Assembly: GCA_018693315.1 (NCBI GenBank)
Contig: JABHLR010000004.1
Coordinates: forward strand, 1 to 34,137
DNA: 34,137 nucleotides
Source: an archaeon
Lineage (GTDB): Archaea > Nanobdellota > Nanobdellia > Pacearchaeales > GW2011-AR1
Direction of reading: 5' to 3'
The notes below the pieces were generated by a model that made no database searches, was not told the origin of the DNA, and was given only the letters and a program-made list of their open reading frames with translations. Below, piece by piece: positions 17,699 to 26,698 of the stretch (positions are counted from its first letter, which is position 1; each line of letters begins with the position of its first letter). Made by a program: the position numbers and the translations under genes.

Positions 17699-18774
17699 AT
17701 TATTCTTCCGCAATTTTCCATTAAAAGATCATCCCTAATCTTAGCATAATCCTTCATGCCATCAACATAACTCTCAGGAACATAAAGATAATATTCCTTA
17801 TCTATATCAAACCTCTTCCATGCTTTCCCCTCAAACTTATAAAAAGTATAACTTGCAGTAATTGCATTCCCATTAAAGTCTTTCGTCTCCTGAGACTCAG
17901 ACACAACCCCATATTTTTTACCACCAATCTCTGTAGTCACCATGGGCCTACCAATTTTAATAGGTGGTCTTTCAAGATTCAAATAATAAACCTTCTTCTC
18001 AATAAAAGTCAACCTATTAAAATAAAGGGCACCCTTAAGAGCATTATAAGTCTCATGCCTAGTTCCCCCCTCTTTAATAACAGTATTACCACACGGCCAA
18101 TGTTCCCACTTATCAGTCTTATGCACATATTCCCAAAGGCAATAATCATCGTCTTCTTCAGCTCCCCAATACCAGGTAGCCCATTTTTCTCCCACCATAG
18201 AACCAACGCCAGCATGACCCAACCATCCAACATAATCAGTTTCAGTATCTCCCTCCGAATAAGTAACCTCCAAATTTTTAACCTTCTCAACCATCGCCAA
18301 ATAAATATTCCTCTCAACTTCCTCCGCCTCACCAAGCGTCTTGTAATCCAACCTATAATATTTCCTATCCTTCTCCGGCAAATCACTTCTCCAAATAGAA
18401 AAATTAATTCCGTTCTCATCACGATCAATCAAATAAGTCCCATCCATATCCTTAGAGCCACCCAAATTAGCCCGACACCAAGTCTTACAAACCTTCACCT
18501 CAGTATTATCATTATCAAACTTAAAATAATCCAAAATCTCAGGCCCATTAATAAATTTCGAAACCTTCTCTATATAACACCGTTCAATAGGATCATCATC
18601 ATCCCGCAACCCAAGCCAAATAAAAAACTCATCAACCTTACCTCCAGTCTGCTCAAACAAAGTCCCCATCTTTTTCGGCCCAGCAATAATAACTATAATC
18701 AAAATCACCGCCAACAAAACATAAATAATCACCTTAGAAAGAGACAGCTGCGTCGCACCTCTCTTCGCAATCAT
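17695..18774 (-). CDS. Pilin-like protein with a large Cys-containing ectodomain
   Basis: MIAKRGATQLSLSKVIIYVLLAVILIIVIIAG... Confidence 0.7.
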   Translation of the reverse strand: MIAKRGATQLSLSKVIIYVLLAVILIIVIIAGPKKMGTLFEQTGGKVDEFFIWLGLRDDDDPIERCYIEKVSKFINGPEILDYFKFDNDNTEVKVCKTWCRANLGGSKDMDGTYLIDRDENGINFSIWRSDLPEKDRKYYRLDYKTLGEAEEVERNIYLAMVEKVKNLEVTYSEGDTETDYVGWLGHAGVGSMVGEKWATWYWGAEEDDDYCLWEYVHKTDKWEHWPCGNTVIKEGGTRHETYNALKGALYFNRLTFIEKKVYYLNLERPPIKIGRPMVTTEIGGKKYGVVSESQETKDFNGNAITASYTFYKFEGKAWKRFDIDKEYYLYVPESYVDGMKDYAKIRDDLLMENCGRII

Positions 18775-18911
18775 CGCCCAAACCTCAAAACATTCCTTAT
18801 AGAATCCAACATCTCACCGCCCCTACCCGAAAGCAAAAGAATAACCCCGCCAACCAAAACTACAATTATAACAATGAGAATCAACAACTTAACAATCTGC
18901 TCCATTTCCAT
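18771..18911 (-). CDS. Small single-TM protein (46 aa), pilus-locus component
   Basis: MEMEQIVKLLILIVIIVVLVGGVILLLSGRGGEMLDSIRNVLRFGR*. Overlaps the start of the next gene. Confidence 0.55.
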   Translation of the reverse strand: MEMEQIVKLLILIVIIVVLVGGVILLLSGRGGEMLDSIRNVLRFGR

Positions 18912-19021
18912 AATATCACCTACACAAAATACAACAAACCAATTAATAAACATTCCTAAAAAGGAACGCAAAAAATAAAAAAATAAAAAAGAGGGAATAG
19001 CCCTCAAAAATTAATAACTTG

Positions 19022-19351
19022 TTAACAAGTTATCGGAGTACAATCTGTAACATAACCTGCATCAGCAAAAGATGAGCAATTTCCTGGGATTCTACCAGAA
19101 TCACTATCATTTATGATAATAGTCCTACTCTGATTACAAACACCAAATCTATTATCTTGCTGGCAAGCCAAAGTACAAGAAGTCTTCATGGTATCAATAT
19201 TAACATCGCCTCCACCAAGTCCTGTCACTTTATCCCAAAGGTTCCCCCATCCGGTGCTAAAACCATAGATCAAGAATACAAGAACTACCAATCCAAGAAC
19301 TATAGCGATAATAGTCCCCAAAGTCATCTGCTGTCCTTTTTTATTTTCCAT
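19022..19351 (-). CDS. Candidate major pilin (class III leader, Cys-rich ectodomain)
   Basis: MENKKGQQMTLGTIIAIVLGLVVLVFLIYGF...; six Cys in the ectodomain. A dedicated promoter-like element and a strong SD lie upstream. Confidence 0.75.
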   Translation of the reverse strand: MENKKGQQMTLGTIIAIVLGLVVLVFLIYGFSTGWGNLWDKVTGLGGGDVNIDTMKTSCTLACQQDNRFGVCNQSRTIIINDSDSGRIPGNCSSFADAGYVTDCTPITC

Positions 19352-19357
19352 TATTTT

Positions 19358-19418
19358 CACCTCCCTTACAACTATTCATCAACGGGATATTTCTATAAGC
19401 ATTCCCCATATTATAAAC
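19358..19418 (-). promoter_or_regulatory. TATA-like box plus strong Shine-Dalgarno (GGGAGGTG) for the candidate major pilin
   Basis: Minus strand: AGGTTTATAATATGG (~19407-19420) ... GGGAGGTG (19365-19358) then ATG at 19351. Confidence 0.6.
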
Positions 19419-19426
19419 CTTCCTCA

Positions 19427-21601
19427 TTATGTTAACCCCGCCAACGCAACAGCACCAATAACACTCAAACCAATAATCGCACCGGTCGCAACAACCGCAT
19501 ACAAAATCATCGTCACCTTCAAATTCTTACCAGTCTGCGCCGTCGCCATCAAAGGATCACGCCCAGCTTTTATCGTAGTCAAAGTCCCAGTCAAAATAAA
19601 CACAATCTCAATCAAATAAATCCCAACAACAATCTGCAACCAATAAGTCGGAATCATTTTCGTAATATCAAAAATCGCAAGGATCCCCTCAACACCGCCA
19701 GCCCCCGCCAAAGCATTAGCACCAGTCGTCGCCCCACCCTCAAACATATTACTCAAACTCCCCAAAATCGTTGTAATCATCCCCGCCAAACCAACAATAA
19801 TCCCGGAAAGCAACGGCGCCAAAAAAGTCATATTCGATTTCATATCCGAAATAATATCCGCCAACAAATCATTCAACCTATCATTAATTTTCTTAATATT
19901 CTTAACATAATCAGAAATCGCCATCAACGACCTCGCCGCAACCTGCAAACCTTTCTTCGTCGACTCAACCAAAATCCTCATCGAAGTTGCAATCAACTGC
20001 GACGGATAAAAAATCACAGCACCCCTCTTCGGATCAAACAACGCCCGATCCAAACTCATCCCAAGCTGCTGAATATTCTCATTCACAATCCTAAAGAAAC
20101 CCTCCGTCGAAGTTCCCTTCGTCGACTCCATCGTCTTCGCCAAAGCAATCTCCGCCGGCAAACCATCACCAATCCGATTCCCAAGCTGAAACAGCGACGA
20201 CGTAAACTCCTTTTCAACTTCCTTATATTTCTTCCTCGTCTCCAAAATTTCCTTAGTCTTAGAATTATAAACAATAATAAAAACCATAGCAATAGAAATC
20301 GGAATAAACAAACTCATCAACAAAGCCAAAGCGCCAAACGGCCCACTCACAACTCCAGTCGCATCAGTCATAATTCCAAACGCGCCAGACTCCCCCAAAA
20401 ACCCAAGCCCCAAACTCGACCAAGTATAATCCCTCGTCGTCCCCAACCAAAACGGCACATTCGTATATCGCCACAGCAACGGAATCAAACCAATCACAAA
20501 AAACGGAAACGCAATCAAAATCGCCTTAAGATAAGCAGCATTACTCTTGTACTTCGGATACAACGGATTCTTCTCCAGCAAACTCGACTCACCATAACCA
20601 CCCGGCCGCTTCATCATCACACTCCCCGTCATATACAAAACCATAAACGGCACCAAAATATTGAAAATCAAAAACACATGATACCACTTAATCGAACCAC
20701 CCATCATCGTCGACGCCAAAGGCAAAATCGCCAAAGCCAGCGTCGGCAAAACAATTCCCAACATATAAATATTCGTCAAAGGCGCTTTCACATTATGCGT
20801 ATATTTCAACATCTTATCATAAACACCGTCGAGAATAACCTGCAAACTCTTCTCCAAAACATTAACTCTCCGCCCTTCATCAGGCTCATACAAACTCGAC
20901 TCAATCAAATGAAACGCCTCAACAAACTCCATGCTATAATCCTTCCAACCCTTCAAATAATCATCAACACTATCCTTTATCGTCGAAAATTTCCCAACTT
21001 CAACATCCCAAAAAACTTTCCTAAAATCCAAACTTAAAGGCGGTTGCAAATGCTCAGCAGCAAACGAAACGGCCTTCTCAAAATTCGAAGTATGCTTCAT
21101 ATAAATCACAATATACAAAATCGCGGGAACCATCTGCGACGACGCTTTCAAACGCCACTTCATCGCCAAACGATCGGGAGCTTTCGACGAATAAAAAAAC
21201 AAAAAGATAGCCAACAAAAAAACCAAAAATAAAAACGTAAGTTGAAACCCTCCACCAAGCAACCAAATTCCAACCAAAGAAAAAACTCCAGCAAACAAAG
21301 TCAAAAACAACAACATCGTCGCGAAAACAACAACTTCACTCGGCGTCACATTCAAATGCGCAGTCGCAATATTTTTCTCAAGATTCTCCCTATCCTTCTC
21401 ACCAACCCTAATCTTAAACAAACCCCCCATCGACTTACACCACCTCTCATAACGCGAAAACTCCGGCAACATCGACGCACGGAATCTCTCATAACTTTGC
21501 GAAAACCCCTTCCCCTGCGCCGACGACTCATTAAAACCCTTCATCTCCGACTCTATCTTCGCCCCATACTTCCTCAAAATATCATCAGTACTCGGTGCCA
21601 T
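19427..21601 (-). CDS. tadC: TadC/FlaJ-type pilus assembly membrane protein (T2SS F family), duplicated architecture
   Basis: 725-aa multi-TM protein with two similar halves, including LFQLGNRIGDGLPAEIALAKTMESTKG and SFAAEHLQPPLSLDFRKVFWDVEVG. Confidence 0.82.
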   Translation of the reverse strand: MAPSTDDILRKYGAKIESEMKGFNESSAQGKGFSQSYERFRASMLPEFSRYERWCKSMGGLFKIRVGEKDRENLEKNIATAHLNVTPSEVVVFATMLLFLTLFAGVFSLVGIWLLGGGFQLTFLFLVFLLAIFLFFYSSKAPDRLAMKWRLKASSQMVPAILYIVIYMKHTSNFEKAVSFAAEHLQPPLSLDFRKVFWDVEVGKFSTIKDSVDDYLKGWKDYSMEFVEAFHLIESSLYEPDEGRRVNVLEKSLQVILDGVYDKMLKYTHNVKAPLTNIYMLGIVLPTLALAILPLASTMMGGSIKWYHVFLIFNILVPFMVLYMTGSVMMKRPGGYGESSLLEKNPLYPKYKSNAAYLKAILIAFPFFVIGLIPLLWRYTNVPFWLGTTRDYTWSSLGLGFLGESGAFGIMTDATGVVSGPFGALALLMSLFIPISIAMVFIIVYNSKTKEILETRKKYKEVEKEFTSSLFQLGNRIGDGLPAEIALAKTMESTKGTSTEGFFRIVNENIQQLGMSLDRALFDPKRGAVIFYPSQLIATSMRILVESTKKGLQVAARSLMAISDYVKNIKKINDRLNDLLADIISDMKSNMTFLAPLLSGIIVGLAGMITTILGSLSNMFEGGATTGANALAGAGGVEGILAIFDITKMIPTYWLQIVVGIYLIEIVFILTGTLTTIKAGRDPLMATAQTGKNLKVTMILYAVVATGAIIGLSVIGAVALAGLT

Positions 21602-22296
21602 CAACTCTTCCTCTCAATATATTTAATACACTTATCAATCAACAAATCAAAATCTTTTTTCTTCTTCCATTGCTTAGTAATGTAACTCCTCAGTTTTTTA
21701 TGAGGTTCATAGCCTTGATCAACAGACCAGTACAGCCCAACAGCGCCCTCACGTAACAGCACCGTTAGCGCCTCCTTCAAATCTTCCGCCTTTTCTCTCC
21801 CAATCTTCTCAATAACCATCCCCATATAATTAGCAAAAAAATGAAAATGCATTAACTCATGAGCAATCGTTCCCAATGTCCCAGAAACACTCGAGAAAAA
21901 ATTAATCAAGAAAAAAGAATTTTTCTTTTTATCATTATCATAAAAATAAGGACACCTACAGGCAACAGTCGGATAAACAAAACATCTCGAAATATCAAAC
22001 TCTTTTCCTGTAAGTTTAAACAACCAATCAAAATAACTCTTCTCAATCTTCCTCCAACCCGCTTCAACTGCTTTCAAATAAATCTCAATCAAGCCAGAAT
22101 TATGAATCGTCTCATAAAACCCTCCAATCTTCCCCTTAACCTTCTTAAACTCGACATCTTTGCAAATCTCAATAACTTTCGAAGGCATATACTTACTAAA
22201 ATCATGCCAACTAGAATCCTCATTACATGTCTGCCAAACATTATGCAAATCCCTCCCACGATTTACCTTAAAGATTAACTTTGGATTCTTCATCAT
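21601..22296 (-). CDS. Putative zinc metalloprotease (HELMH)
   Basis: GTIAHELMHFHFFANYMG...LKEALTVLLREGAVG: HExxH plus a downstream Glu typical of gluzincins. Stop overlaps the tadC ATG by 1 nt. Confidence 0.7.
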   Translation of the reverse strand: MMKNPKLIFKVNRGRDLHNVWQTCNEDSSWHDFSKYMPSKVIEICKDVEFKKVKGKIGGFYETIHNSGLIEIYLKAVEAGWRKIEKSYFDWLFKLTGKEFDISRCFVYPTVACRCPYFYDNDKKKNSFFLINFFSSVSGTLGTIAHELMHFHFFANYMGMVIEKIGREKAEDLKEALTVLLREGAVGLYWSVDQGYEPHKKLRSYITKQWKKKKDFDLLIDKCIKYIERKS

Positions 22297-22843
22297 TCAC
22301 CTCAAAAATTTTACCATGTCCAGGAACAATAAAATCAGCCATCTTCAAAATCTTCTCGCGATTCTTCATAATCTCCTCAACATTCCTCTCAAAAGAAGGC
22401 ATCTTCTTCGCATCCGAATAAAACAAATCACCAGCGACACAATAAACCTTTCCTTTCTCCCTAAAAACCACAGAACAACTATCACTCGAATGCCCCTGGG
22501 TAGAAATCACTTCAACATTCCTCCCAATCTTCAAAGGCAACCTCTTCCAATAAAATTTTTTCTTCAAAACACCTCCAGAATTAATAAAATCCGCATTCTC
22601 AAAAAAAGCACCATTCCAAACATGATCCAAATGAGAATGGGTGCTCACAATATGTGTCACATCCTTTGGCGAAACTCCTTCCTTCTTCAAGCTTTTTTTT
22701 ATTTCATCAAAAAATCCCCGTCCTCCACAATCCACAAGAATTATTTTTTTACTTTCCTTAATCAAAGTCACAGACGAACAAGCACTTATCCAACTCTTTT
22801 TATCAGACTTTGCAAAACCTACCTTTATCTGTTTAATCATCAT
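22268..22843 (-). CDS. MBL-fold metallo-hydrolase
   Basis: THSHLDHVWNG (HxHxDH), TQGHSSDSCSV, VAGDLFYSD, VPGHGKIFE. Confidence 0.88.
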   Translation of the reverse strand: MMIKQIKVGFAKSDKKSWISACSSVTLIKESKKIILVDCGGRGFFDEIKKSLKKEGVSPKDVTHIVSTHSHLDHVWNGAFFENADFINSGGVLKKKFYWKRLPLKIGRNVEVISTQGHSSDSCSVVFREKGKVYCVAGDLFYSDAKKMPSFERNVEEIMKNREKILKMADFIVPGHGKIFEVNDEESKVNL

Positions 22844-23076
22844 TTACCTCTTTTAAGCTTCTCAAAAACAGCCAAATCAATAAACTGCTTCCGGTTCGCA
22901 TACTTAAATTTATTCTCTTCCAGATTAATAAACTCTTCCACCCTCGCCAACAACTCAGAACTAACCTTCACCGCAGCGTCCCGAGCCCTCACCTTTTTCT
23001 TCTTCCCCAGAATCTTATCCTCAATCTTTTTCAAACCATCCAAATTAATCTCAATCGGCGCCTTACTCTTAACCAT
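22840..23076 (-). CDS. Ribbon-helix-helix-like transcriptional regulator (78 aa)
   Basis: VKVSSELLARVEEFINLEENKFKYANRKQFIDLAVFEKLKRGK has the strand-helix-helix pattern. The ATG abuts a palindrome. Confidence 0.55.
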   Translation of the reverse strand: MVKSKAPIEINLDGLKKIEDKILGKKKKVRARDAAVKVSSELLARVEEFINLEENKFKYANRKQFIDLAVFEKLKRGK

Positions 23077-23077
23077 A

Positions 23078-23102
23078 GTTACTAATAGTAACCAAAAGTA
23101 AC
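23078..23102 (-). promoter_or_regulatory. Candidate operator: perfect inverted repeat GTTACT-AAT-AGTAAC plus a third half-site AGTAAC, between the TATA box and the regulator start codon
   Basis: gttactaatagtaac at 23078-23092 and agtaac at 23097-23102, spaced 10 bp from the previous half-site. Minus-strand TATATAAAGT lies just upstream. Confidence 0.7.
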
Positions 23103-23118
23103 TTTATATATTAATCGC

Positions 23119-23478
23119 TCACACAAACCTTCCACGAAGTATCCCATGACCAACGGCCACACGAGAAATCGCCTCACAAAACCCCTGATAACACTCACTA
23201 TCCCCAGACACTTTAGGCCCCTCAGTAAGCCTATTCGCCCAATCCCTCGCAGCAGAATAAACATCAACAGCCCCCCTCTTCAACCCAGAAAGACAATCCG
23301 TCAAAACATTCAAAACATAAATATCCTTAATCGCCCCCATCGAGAGATTATCCAAAAGACCAGCCAAAAGACCAACCGACTCACCCTGTCTACCCTCGGC
23401 AATCTCTTCAGCAGCAGAATCAGCCAACCCAGAAAGGTCCCAGTTAACAAATTTCATTTCAAAAACTTCACTCATCAA
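23119..23478 (-). CDS. Hypothetical protein (119 aa)
   Basis: ORF with its own TATA-like element about 20 nt upstream. No family recognised. Confidence 0.6.
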   Translation of the reverse strand: MMSEVFEMKFVNWDLSGLADSAAEEIAEGRQGESVGLLAGLLDNLSMGAIKDIYVLNVLTDCLSGLKRGAVDVYSAARDWANRLTEGPKVSGDSECYQGFCEAISRVAVGHGILRGRFV

Positions 23479-23495
23479 ATCCGGAACAAAACATT

Positions 23496-23513
23496 CTTTA
23501 TAAAAATTTATAT
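23496..23513 (-). promoter_or_regulatory. TATA-type promoter element, copy 1
   Basis: ctttataaaaatttatat, identical to 23938-23955, upstream of the 23478 start. Confidence 0.5.
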
Positions 23514-23527
23514 CCTAAACATAAAAA

Positions 23528-23935
23528 TCAAGCACAAGACACACAGAGACCAAGCCCAGGAATATATTCTCCATCTGGAGCAACAACATTATTGTAAAGC
23601 GATTCAGTCGCATCACGCTTAACCCCCTCAACATCCAACGCCCTCCCCTCCATCTCACACGTCCTCGCCATCCTACCAAAACGCATTATATCCTCATACG
23701 CCGTAAAAACAGAATCCATCCCGCCAATCGCCCATCTCACACTAGAATACTTCTTGACAAAAGCCCCAAAATCCTTATGCAACTGCGTCCGAGCAACTCT
23801 CAAATCTCTAGAACTAAAATCAGTATGAGCAATAACAGACAAAGCCCCCTGAACCTCCCAAGAAAGACTCCTAAGAGTATCAGCTCCACGAAAAACCCCA
23901 CCTGTAGTATCTAACATCCCACCAACAACAAACAA
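23528..23935 (-). CDS. Hypothetical protein (135 aa), C-terminal CVSCA
   Basis: ORF preceded by the same TATA-like 18-mer. No family recognised. Confidence 0.6.
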   Translation of the reverse strand: MFVVGGMLDTTGGVFRGADTLRSLSWEVQGALSVIAHTDFSSRDLRVARTQLHKDFGAFVKKYSSVRWAIGGMDSVFTAYEDIMRFGRMARTCEMEGRALDVEGVKRDATESLYNNVVAPDGEYIPGLGLCVSCA

Positions 23936-23937
23936 CT

Positions 23938-23955
23938 CTTTATAAAAATTTATAT
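23938..23955 (-). promoter_or_regulatory. TATA-type promoter element, copy 2
   Basis: ctttataaaaatttatat directly upstream of the 23935 start. It partly overlaps the 3' end of the ATPase gene. Confidence 0.45.
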
Positions 23956-26217
23956 ATTCAATCTTTTAGATTCCTTCTCCAACCACCGCTTCCACTCAGG
24001 AAAAACCCTATCGCTCGTCGGCAAACCAATCTCAGCAGTAACCTTATCCGAAATCTGATGAAACGCATTATTCGACTTCACAGTAAAACCACCCTCCAAC
24101 AACTCCGGCATCTTAACCCTCTCCGCAAAATCAACAGTCTCCTGCTTAATCTGCTGCCTCAAAACAACATTATCCCAAACCGCATCCCAATCCCCAGCCC
24201 AACCCTTAACATTCGCCGCAATATCCTTAATAATCTCAGAATCCCCATTAATCAAATCATCAGTCGGCTTCATCAAATCCTCCTCAACATCATACTTCAT
24301 CAAATCAACAAAACCACCCTCCCTCAAAGGATCCTCAGTCCAATGCTTCCGAACCTCAGTAATCTGCAAAACCCGACGCCACGAATGCAAACCATCAGCA
24401 GACTTAATCGGATTCGCAACAACAATCAAATCAGTCGCCTTAAACGAAGTCACAGGAACCCCCAAATCATTAACAACCCTATCAAAAACAGAATACGGCG
24501 AACCACCATGAATCGTACCGGCAACAACATTCGCCAACGCACCAACCCTCATCGCCTCATACAAAGCCTTCGCCTCAGCCGACCGAATTTCCCCAACAAT
24601 CAAACTCGAATCACCCAAACGCAAAGAAGACCGAATCCCCTCCTCGGCCGCAACCTCAGTCGACTCTCCAGCCAAAGCACTCCGAACCTTCATCGACAAA
24701 ATATCATAATCCAATTTCCTCATCGCTGTAACCGGCAACTCCAAAGTATCCTCAATCGTAATAATCCGATGCGACGGCATAATCTCCAACAATAACGAAC
24801 CAAGCAAAGACGTCTTACCACTCGACCTAGTCCCAGCAACCAACATCGTCCTCGCCCCATCAATCATAAAACTCAACAAACCAGCGCCAAGCGAATCAAT
24901 CATCTTGTTCTTAATAAACAGCGGCAACGTCCACGGCTTCGACCTATGTCGACGCAAAGTATAAGCCAAACCTCCAGCAGAAAGTGGCTGCTGGATAATC
25001 GCAACCCTCGCACTCACATCACCAAGCTCCAAATTCGTATCCAAAATCGGATTAGCCTCATCCAAAGCCCGACCAGAAGTCATCCTAAATTTCGCAGCCC
25101 AAGAATCAGCATCCTCAGAACTCGGAATCAAATTCGTAACACACTCATCAAAATCATTATGCCTAACAAAAATTGGAGAAAGCGAAACCGGCGCATTAAC
25201 CATAATATCCTGCAAATTCTCGTCCTCCAACAAAACTTCCAAAACCCCAAAACCAATCGTATGCCGAACCAAAATCTTCGCCAACTTTGTCAAATCCCCA
25301 AAACTCAAATTAATATTTTTACTCCCCGCCAAATCACCAATCAAATCCCGAGCAACATTAAAAAAAACCTGACGAGTCCGCTCAGGATCATTAAACTCCT
25401 CAGCCGTCGGCCGATGCTCAATCAAAACATTCCTAGCCAAATTCAACAACATATGATGATCCTCATCCAAAGTATATTCCGGCGGCGACAAATGATAAAC
25501 TAACTTCGCCTTGTTCGGCCGACGAAAAATCGTAACCAAACTCTCGTCGCTATCCTTAGCAATCGAATACTGCTTCACAATCTCAGCGTCCTCAGGAACC
25601 CTCGCAACCATCCGCGTAAAAGTAAAATTCGGCATAATATCCGCCCGAAGAACCTCCGCATAAATATCCCTATCCCCAAGATTATAAGAATCAAACGACA
25701 ACTTCAACCTCTTAATCAACAACAACTCATCAAAAAAACCAACAACCCTCTCGATAATCTTAACATACTCCCCAACATCCTGACCATTCTCCAACTCCGC
25801 CCTCTTCGAAAAAAGCATCCCCCTCAACTCTCGATAAGCCTTCACCGGATCCGTCGGCAAAACCTCATTAATAACATGATTAAAAAAAGCGTGCGCCTCA
25901 TAATACGAAGCCCCCAAATGCGACAACTTCTCAGCCGAAACAATCTTCTCCTGCTTCGCCAAAAAATCAACAAGATGCGCAACCTCAACCAACATCTTAA
26001 CCTGCCCAAAATCATGCGAATAATTCCTCTGCTGCACAAAAACAATCCTCGCAACATTCGGATCCTCTTTCAAATTATCAATCGCCCGACCCATAACCTC
26101 AGCAGAATCAATCAGCGACGGCACAAACGCAGCCCCAAGATAATTCACATACATCACATTCTCCCCGCTCTCACTAACAACCTCATAAGAATACAACGGA
26201 GTATCTGCCTTGAACAT
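23950..26217 (-). CDS. tadA: Type II/IV secretion ATPase (TadA/FlaI/CpaF superfamily)
   Basis: LVAGTRSSGKTSLLGSLLLEIMPSHRIITIEDTLELPV (Walker A), LRLGDSSLIVGEIRSAEAKALYEAMRVGALANVVAGTIHGGSPYSVFDRVV. Confidence 0.92.
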   Translation of the reverse strand: MFKADTPLYSYEVVSESGENVMYVNYLGAAFVPSLIDSAEVMGRAIDNLKEDPNVARIVFVQQRNYSHDFGQVKMLVEVAHLVDFLAKQEKIVSAEKLSHLGASYYEAHAFFNHVINEVLPTDPVKAYRELRGMLFSKRAELENGQDVGEYVKIIERVVGFFDELLLIKRLKLSFDSYNLGDRDIYAEVLRADIMPNFTFTRMVARVPEDAEIVKQYSIAKDSDESLVTIFRRPNKAKLVYHLSPPEYTLDEDHHMLLNLARNVLIEHRPTAEEFNDPERTRQVFFNVARDLIGDLAGSKNINLSFGDLTKLAKILVRHTIGFGVLEVLLEDENLQDIMVNAPVSLSPIFVRHNDFDECVTNLIPSSEDADSWAAKFRMTSGRALDEANPILDTNLELGDVSARVAIIQQPLSAGGLAYTLRRHRSKPWTLPLFIKNKMIDSLGAGLLSFMIDGARTMLVAGTRSSGKTSLLGSLLLEIMPSHRIITIEDTLELPVTAMRKLDYDILSMKVRSALAGESTEVAAEEGIRSSLRLGDSSLIVGEIRSAEAKALYEAMRVGALANVVAGTIHGGSPYSVFDRVVNDLGVPVTSFKATDLIVVANPIKSADGLHSWRRVLQITEVRKHWTEDPLREGGFVDLMKYDVEEDLMKPTDDLINGDSEIIKDIAANVKGWAGDWDAVWDNVVLRQQIKQETVDFAERVKMPELLEGGFTVKSNNAFHQISDKVTAEIGLPTSDRVFPEWKRWLEKESKRLNI

Positions 26218-26307
26218 CACTTTTTTTCACCTAAACTTATTTACAAAAACACATATTAAAATATATGTATCCTAAACAATTATAAACTTCTCAAACTAAT
26301 ATCAATA

Positions 26308-26697
26308 ATGGCAGAACAACAAGAAACAGGTGGTCAAGTTCAATTTCTCCTAGCCGACTTCAACACACGACTTAGAGACATCGACGAACGAAACCGACTA
26401 ATCAGAGAACGTGTCCTCCTCCTCGGAAAAAACCTAATCTCATCACGACAAGACGTTGAAGACGAACTCAAAGAAATCAAAAAAGACAACATCGAAATCA
26501 AAGCCGACCTCGAAAAACTGAAAAAAACATCAAGTAGCCTACTAACCGAATTCAACAAATTCGTAAAACGAGAAGAAATCGTCCTCGTCGAAAGAATGCT
26601 AAAAGACTTTCAACCCTTAGAATTCATGCGAAAAAAGGACGTTGAAGAACTAATCGCAAATAAGTTAAAAATAAATACTACAAAAACAACAATTTAA
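26308..26697 (+). CDS. Coiled-coil protein, possibly FlaC/D/E-like pilus/archaellum accessory protein
   Basis: FLLADFNTRLRDIDERNRLIRERVLLLGKNLISSRQDVEDELKEIKKDN...; divergent from the ATPase gene and followed after 1 nt by another coiled-coil gene. Confidence 0.55.
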   Translation: MAEQQETGGQVQFLLADFNTRLRDIDERNRLIRERVLLLGKNLISSRQDVEDELKEIKKDNIEIKADLEKLKKTSSSLLTEFNKFVKREEIVLVERMLKDFQPLEFMRKKDVEELIANKLKINTTKTTI

Positions 26698-26698
26698 T

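Noticed and set aside
18771-19007. 78-aa form of the small TM ORF
   Set aside because: The upstream part is intergenic AT-rich sequence. The 46-aa form from 18911 is more plausible.
20083-20292. R/L-rich 69-aa ORF inside tadC (and similar 25842-26057, 18009-18428)
   Set aside because: Same-strand alternate frames of real genes with biased composition and no domain.
24058-24795. 245-aa plus-strand ORF and 24946-25503
   Set aside because: Antisense to the TadA-type ATPase; N/R/I/P-biased shadow translation.
26250-26272. Inverted repeat acatat-taaaat-atatgt between the ATPase and coiled-coil genes
   Set aside because: Within a very AT-rich divergent promoter; overlapping TATA boxes explain it, so it was not raised as a finding.
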